Part shown: positions 60,001-64,000 of the stretch, piece by piece | How positions within the stretch are numbered: position 1 is the first letter of the stretch | Layout: the number at the start of each line of letters is the position of its first letter | From: Biscogniauxia marginata | Lineage: Eukaryota; Ascomycota; Sordariomycetes; Xylariales; Xylariaceae | Length of the DNA stretch: 64,000 bases | NCBI GenBank assembly: GCA_022695795.1 | Contig: MU404107.1 | Span: 124,001 to 188,000, forward strand | Direction: 5' to 3' | Made by a program: the position numbers and the translations under genes | Notes under the pieces: model-generated | What the model saw: the letters and a program-made list of their open reading frames with translations, nothing else | Databases searched by the model: none | Told to the model about the DNA's origin: nothing

Positions 60001-60128
60001 ATTTTTTTACTTGTTTTTTTTCTTGTTACTTTTTGGTTTTAAGGGGCATACTTGTCCTAAGACGGTTTAATTAAAAGTCCCTTCCTTTTTTAAACCAATA
60101 TTAAGCATTAATTAAAAAGCTATTAAAA
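54053..60128 (-). pseudogene. gag-pol relic of the inverted family B element
   Basis: Minus strand. Gag near 59,715-59,628 reads KGFKLIILSRYNGLSDLKGF. Reverse transcriptase near 56,520-56,465 reads FVYLNDILIY, so the Y-L-D-D box is Y-L-N-D (56504-56493), with one Asp surviving. A relic of the MSPHEA-type integrase end is expected near 54,830. Stops are many, but fewer changes have built up than in the plus-strand copy. No functional polyprotein is possible. Confidence 0.82.
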
Positions 60129-60561
60129 TGTAACGAACCTCCTTATGACTTCCTAGTTAGTTAACTTCACAAGTAAATACGTACTAGGTTTTCTTGATTT
60201 GTAGGTAATAATGGGTTAAGATTGATTTAAGTATTTCACGATAATTGTTCGTTAAAGAGGTTTTAAAGTATTCTCACTATAGTATTAAAAAGTGACTATA
60301 GTCTTAAATTAATAGCTAAGGAACTAGAAAGAATAACTAAATACACAAGGAAATTCCGATTTATTTATACTTTAAAGGCAAACAAAGAACACTTATTTTC
60401 TCTTTAATTCTCTGTGGATTTTTAGGGAGAGTTATAAAGAATCCCACTTCTCTTTGATTCTCTGTGGATTCTCAGGGAGAGTTATAAAGAATCCCACTTT
60501 AGGTCACGGGACCCTCAAAGTCACGTGACCTTTTCCTGTTTTATCCTTGTTAGTCGTAACA
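60129..60561 (-). repeat. family B LTR (5' LTR of the inverted element)
   Basis: 433 bp, starting tgtaacgaacctcc and ending gtcgtaaca. About two copies of the 50-bp unit at 60,400-60,500. The inner third is nearly undamaged. Confidence 0.88.
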
Positions 60562-60566
60562 TAAAG

Positions 60567-62115
60567 GTTAAAATAAACTAGTTTTTAAAAGTATTAAATA
60601 TAATAAATAATTTATTAATATATAAGTTTTATTAAGTAACTATTATAATTTTATTAATTTATTATAAAATTATAGTTTTATTAAATAAAGTTTAAAAAGC
60701 GCCGTAATTTATTATTTATTTTAATTATATATAAAGTTATTTTTAAAGAAAGTTTTAATATATTTAATAAAATAAAACATATTAATAAAAATAAAGCTTT
60801 TATTATTTAAAATGATTTTAATATTATCGGGGTTTTTATAATAAAGATTAAATTAATTTATCTTTTTACGTTTAAGTTTATTTAATTTATTATTTAAGGT
60901 TTTTGCCGTAATTTAAGTATCAAAGGTTTTATTATATTTAACGTGTTTAATATTTATATTATTTATAAATATTTTTAAAATATTAATATAAACTTATTAA
61001 TTCGAGTTAGTTATTAATTAAACGTTTATAAAGATATTATAACGTTAATATTAAAAATCGATTAATTAAATGTTAATACTTTTTAAAATATTATTAATAT
61101 TCGTTATAATAATATCTTATTAATTAATATATTTATTAATTACTTAAAAATTAATATTTAATTTTCGATTTAAATATTTAATTAAAGTTAAATTAAACTC
61201 GAAACGTTTTAATTATTTAGTTATTTTAATATTTATAATTCGAGATTAGTTTCGTTATAATTATTTTAAGATTATTTATTATTTTAAAAGGTTTTTAGTA
61301 ATTTCTTTAAATTTCTTTAAAAAATTTTTAAAATTGTAATTATTTTTAAAAATAAGTTTTTCGAGGTTAAAATTCTTTTAAATCGAACGCGAAAATCCTG
61401 TTTTAAAGTTATATTGCTAAAAACGACGTAATTATTAAAGTATATTCGTTATAACGAAATAATATTATTAATAAAGTTGTAAAGCCGGGAGGTATTTATA
61501 ATTTAAGTAAATAATATCGTAATTACGCGTTTAGCGCGTGAAATATTACAAGTAAATAAATAATAAATATAACGCGAGTTAAAAATAATAATAAAAGTAT
61601 TTTTTAGTCGTATTTATTTATATATTTAATAAATATAATAATTAATAAAGATTTCTTTTTAAATAATTATATATTTATTATTTATTAATTTTTCGATAAG
61701 AAAATCTAAATATTTAAACGTGTATATATTTAACGTTAAAAAAGTTTTTTTAACGTTTACGTTATAATTTATTATTTATATATTTAACGGCGCGTTACAA
61801 TTAAAATCCAAGGGTGTAAAGCGATATAAGCTTTTAAATAAATTTATTTATAAGTTATTATAAAGAAAAAGTAAATATAAAATATATTTATATTAACTTA
61901 TTAAGGTGTTTCTAAGTATTTAAGGTATTTTAAATTAATTAAAACATTTAAATCGAGGTTATTACGAAATAGAAATTAAAATGTATTAATACACGCGAAA
62001 AGATTTTTAAAAAGGTAAAAAAATCTCGTGAATTAAATAAAAAAAAAAAAAAATCTTAATAATTCGAATAATTTAATATGGTTTAATTTATATAAGTAAA
62101 TAAAATATTACTATT
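60567..62115. pseudogene. internal region of element C, right part, unreadable
   Basis: AT-rich continuation of element C after the nested B copy. CpG-containing words (cgag, acgtt) persist while C is otherwise rare. No domain readable. Confidence 0.4.
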
Positions 62116-62291
62116 TAATAGGTATATATATAAGGTATATATAAATAGTAGTAAATTGTATGTCGAGAAAAGAGGAGCTTTATAAGCTGCAAACTTGTAA
62201 GATTTATATATAAACCCTTATCTCCCTTATTTAAGCTATTTAAAACTAGGGCCCACAGGGTCCTTCGGACCTTTATAACCCCGTATTAAAT
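62116..62291. repeat. LTR of element C, right copy
   Basis: Ungapped partner of 47243-47418. Here ggtccttcggacc forms a small perfect hairpin; it is damaged in the left copy (ggtttttcagacc). Confidence 0.75.
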
Positions 62292-63110
62292 ATATAAAGT
62301 AGTTTTATTATAAAATAAGATTATTTATTTTCGAGAAATAAATTACATTTTTAATAAACAACATAAAATTAAAAATAAATAATTATAAATAAAAAGAATA
62401 CTTAATATAAAAAAAGAATAATTTTATAAGTTAAAAAAGATAATATTACAATTAATAATAATAATAAAAAGCCTCGAAAAAAGTAGTAATTAAATAAAAA
62501 TAATATAATATTTATATTTATATAACGAATAAAAATACGTTTAATAATATAATAAATAAAAATATAATTAATAATATTTAGTAATTTAAATTTCGAGGAG
62601 TTATAATTAATTTTATTTATTATTAATTTTAATTTTAAAAGGTTTTAACTCGAAAAATGTAATAAATTAATTAACTTAAATTATACGTTAAAAAACCAAA
62701 TACTTAATATAAAAAAGATATTTAATTTTTAAAACATAAAACTAAAAAAACGATTTAAATAATAATAATAATAAATTAATTATAATGCCATATAAATATT
62801 TTTTAATAATTAAAATTACGAAAATAATAAAAACTAGTTTATTTATTTATATAATTTATTTGTTTATAAAACATGTTATTATTATTTATAAGTTATAAAA
62901 TTTAATATGTTTAATATATATATAAATTATATAAAGTATTATTTAATATTTATAATATTATTAATTAAATTAATTAAATTAATTTTATAAAATAATTATT
63001 AATTTTTAAATAATATTAATAATATTAATATTTTATAAAATAAAGTAAAGTAAATATAAATAACTTTATAATTATTATAATTTTGTTTAATTATAAGAAT
63101 AATTTAAATT
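62292..63110. repeat. RIP-damaged DNA right of element C
   Basis: About 0.8 kb, extreme AT content, ending where composition becomes balanced at about 63,110. May be the second half of the sequence at 46,186-47,242; nothing readable. Confidence 0.4.
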
Positions 63111-63910
63111 TCTTGTTTTATCTTATATAACTCGATCCTTTTATTATGTTATGCTCGCTTTTCCGCTATTTCCCACATTTTCCACATTTTTATAGCCGCG
63201 AATCAGCATGAAACACCATTAATCCGCCAAACGGACAACTCTAAGAGACACACACATACATTCAAAATCAATGTGCAAGCACTTCTGCTTTTTGCAATAA
63301 GATACGATCAAGACATAATAATCCACACATTGCGATCACGTAATGACGTCAGATGAAGAACCTTGACGGCCGGGTTAGGGTTCAAGCTGGACCTTCCATC
63401 CCCCCCGTGTCCGGTCGAACTTAACTTTACCTTCAGGTAGGCAGGTAAAGGTTTGACCACCGAAATGGTCCAAACCTTTCCCAATGATAAGAGAACCTTG
63501 AATATACTGCATGATCAGTGGTGAATGGCGATGAGGGAGACGACCCTTATCAGCGCTTTGCTGCCCCGCCGCTCTCGGACAACGGCGCCCCTCGATCGAC
63601 TTATCTAGTCTCAGTGGCTCCGTTGCCGGAAGAAACCTTGGGTAGGAAGCCTACCTGGTAGTTGTTTGTAAGGCTGTTACTCAACCTGAAGGCATATGAT
63701 ATGTAGAACTCCTCGATTGACGCAGGTGAACTTGGAAAGTTTTAAGCCGAGCCCTTGCTTCACGTGGCTCTTGATTTCAAGTTGCTAAGAAAGAGTCCGT
63801 CTCCCTGCCGAGGTGCCAATCTCTTATCTTTCTTCTTGCTTCCCCCCTCCCGCTCCCCACTCAAGATTCTCACATGTGGTAAACGGCTCTCGACGACTTC
63901 TTAAACAACA
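63111..63910. promoter_or_regulatory. upstream region of the short-chain dehydrogenase gene
   Basis: Balanced DNA with no open frame of note. A CT-rich pyrimidine tract (tttcttcttgcttcccccct) lies 65-85 bp before the ATG, typical of fungal promoters and leaders. ggtttgaccaccgaaatggtccaaacc at about 63,450-63,476 forms an imperfect inverted repeat. Confidence 0.4.
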
Positions 63911-64000
63911 ATGAGTTCAGTGGCTGCAGGAACTAGGGGCCGCCTCTCTGCCAAAAATGCCATCATCACCGGCGCCGGCGGGTAGGTTTCTTTTCCCCCT
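63911..64000 (+). CDS. short-chain dehydrogenase/reductase, 5' end only
   Basis: ATG at 63911 in context aacaATGAG. The 23 complete codons read MSSVAAGTRGRLSAKN then AIITGAG. A GTAGGT donor at about 63,982 then starts an intron that runs off the window. ITGAGG is the beginning of the T-G-x3-G-x-G NAD(P)-binding motif of SDR enzymes; an intron inside this motif is common in fungi. Substrate cannot be told. Confidence rests on a short motif with a good start and donor. Confidence 0.65.

Larger units (their letters stand above)
52969..60561 (-). mobile_element. family B gypsy element, complete, inverted, nested in element C
   Basis: Starts tgtgacgaacctcc (52969) and ends gtcgtaaca (60561). Perfect target duplication taaag at 52964-52968 and 60562-60566. 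LTRs are 52969-53451 and 60129-60561. Gag-pol reads on the minus strand and matches the internal region at 24,200-30,966 (for example, the complement of 57,630-57,670 matches about 26,700-26,740). Length 7.6 kb. It is less damaged than the plus-strand copy, especially in the LTRs and near 53.4-54.3 kb. Confidence 0.9.
47243..62291. mobile_element. LTR retrotransposon C, RIP-damaged, split by an inverted family B element
   Basis: Direct repeats 47243-47418 and 62116-62291 align without gaps at an offset of 14,873 (about 175 bp each), marking an LTR pair. Shared features include aataggtatatatata, ttatatataaacc and the end tattaaat. Without the nested B element the internal region is about 7.1 kb (47,419-52,968 plus 60,567-62,115), with an assembly gap. 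No reverse-transcriptase box could be read with confidence, so superfamily and orientation stay open. No clear target duplication was found. Confidence 0.75.

Noticed and set aside
1..64000. CRISPR array, bacterial operons or prophage
   Set aside because: Intron-containing eukaryotic genes throughout; no regularly spaced repeats with unique spacers.

Overview
The window looks like nuclear DNA of a filamentous ascomycete (Pezizomycotina, probably Sordariomycetes). Genes have short introns of about 45-180 nt with GTRAGT-like donors and CTAAC/CTAAT branch sites. Intergenic DNA is rich in the 'taggtacctaggta' motif. The gene families are typical of moulds, and large blocks are AT-rich and carry C-to-T/G-to-A damage of the repeat-induced point mutation (RIP) type. 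The species cannot be named from this sequence.

Layout. (1) 1-17.8 kb is a gene-bearing compartment: the 3' end of a 3-dehydroshikimate-dehydratase-like TIM-barrel gene, a secreted S41 (UstP/CPAF-like) peptidase, a flavin monooxygenase facing it tail to tail, a LaeA-type SAM methyltransferase, quinolinate phosphoribosyltransferase, and one or two unrecognised genes. (2) 17,823-34,410 is a nested retrotransposon block. A Ty3/gypsy element A with 252-bp LTRs contains, near its 3' end, a three-LTR array of a second gypsy family (B) flanked by the 5-bp duplication aactc. A young, undamaged 199-bp solo LTR sits inside B and is flanked by tctcg. (3) 34.4-39.3 kb is sparsely coding, with one three-exon hypothetical gene. 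It is followed by a 0.9-kb AT island. (4) 40.9-44.9 kb holds an eight-exon allantoate-permease-family MFS transporter and a glutamine-synthetase-like gene, convergent. (5) 46.1-63.1 kb is a second damaged block. LTR element C (47,243-62,291, with an assembly gap) is split by an inverted family B copy (52,969-60,561) with a perfect taaag target duplication. (6) The first exon of a short-chain dehydrogenase begins at 63,911.

The genes read as ordinary accessory metabolism (NAD synthesis, solute uptake, amino-acid ligase, tailoring enzymes). No core secondary-metabolite synthase is visible. Peptidase S41 + flavin monooxygenase + methyltransferase is a subset of what dikaritin-type peptide clusters use, but the diagnostic genes are absent.

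The most unusual signal is in family B. Just inside the 3' LTR, on the strand opposite gag-pol, two diverged copies keep a homologous frame of about 450-550 bp whose stops are nearly all TAA/TAG, as damage to CAA/CAG would give. It encodes a Cys-containing start and a Q/K-rich, coiled-coil-like tail. This looks like a genuine antisense gene carried by the retrotransposon. The two B subtypes share the 3' part of the LTR but have unrelated U3 regions. The damage between the two A LTRs avoids CpG and is not confined to CpA.
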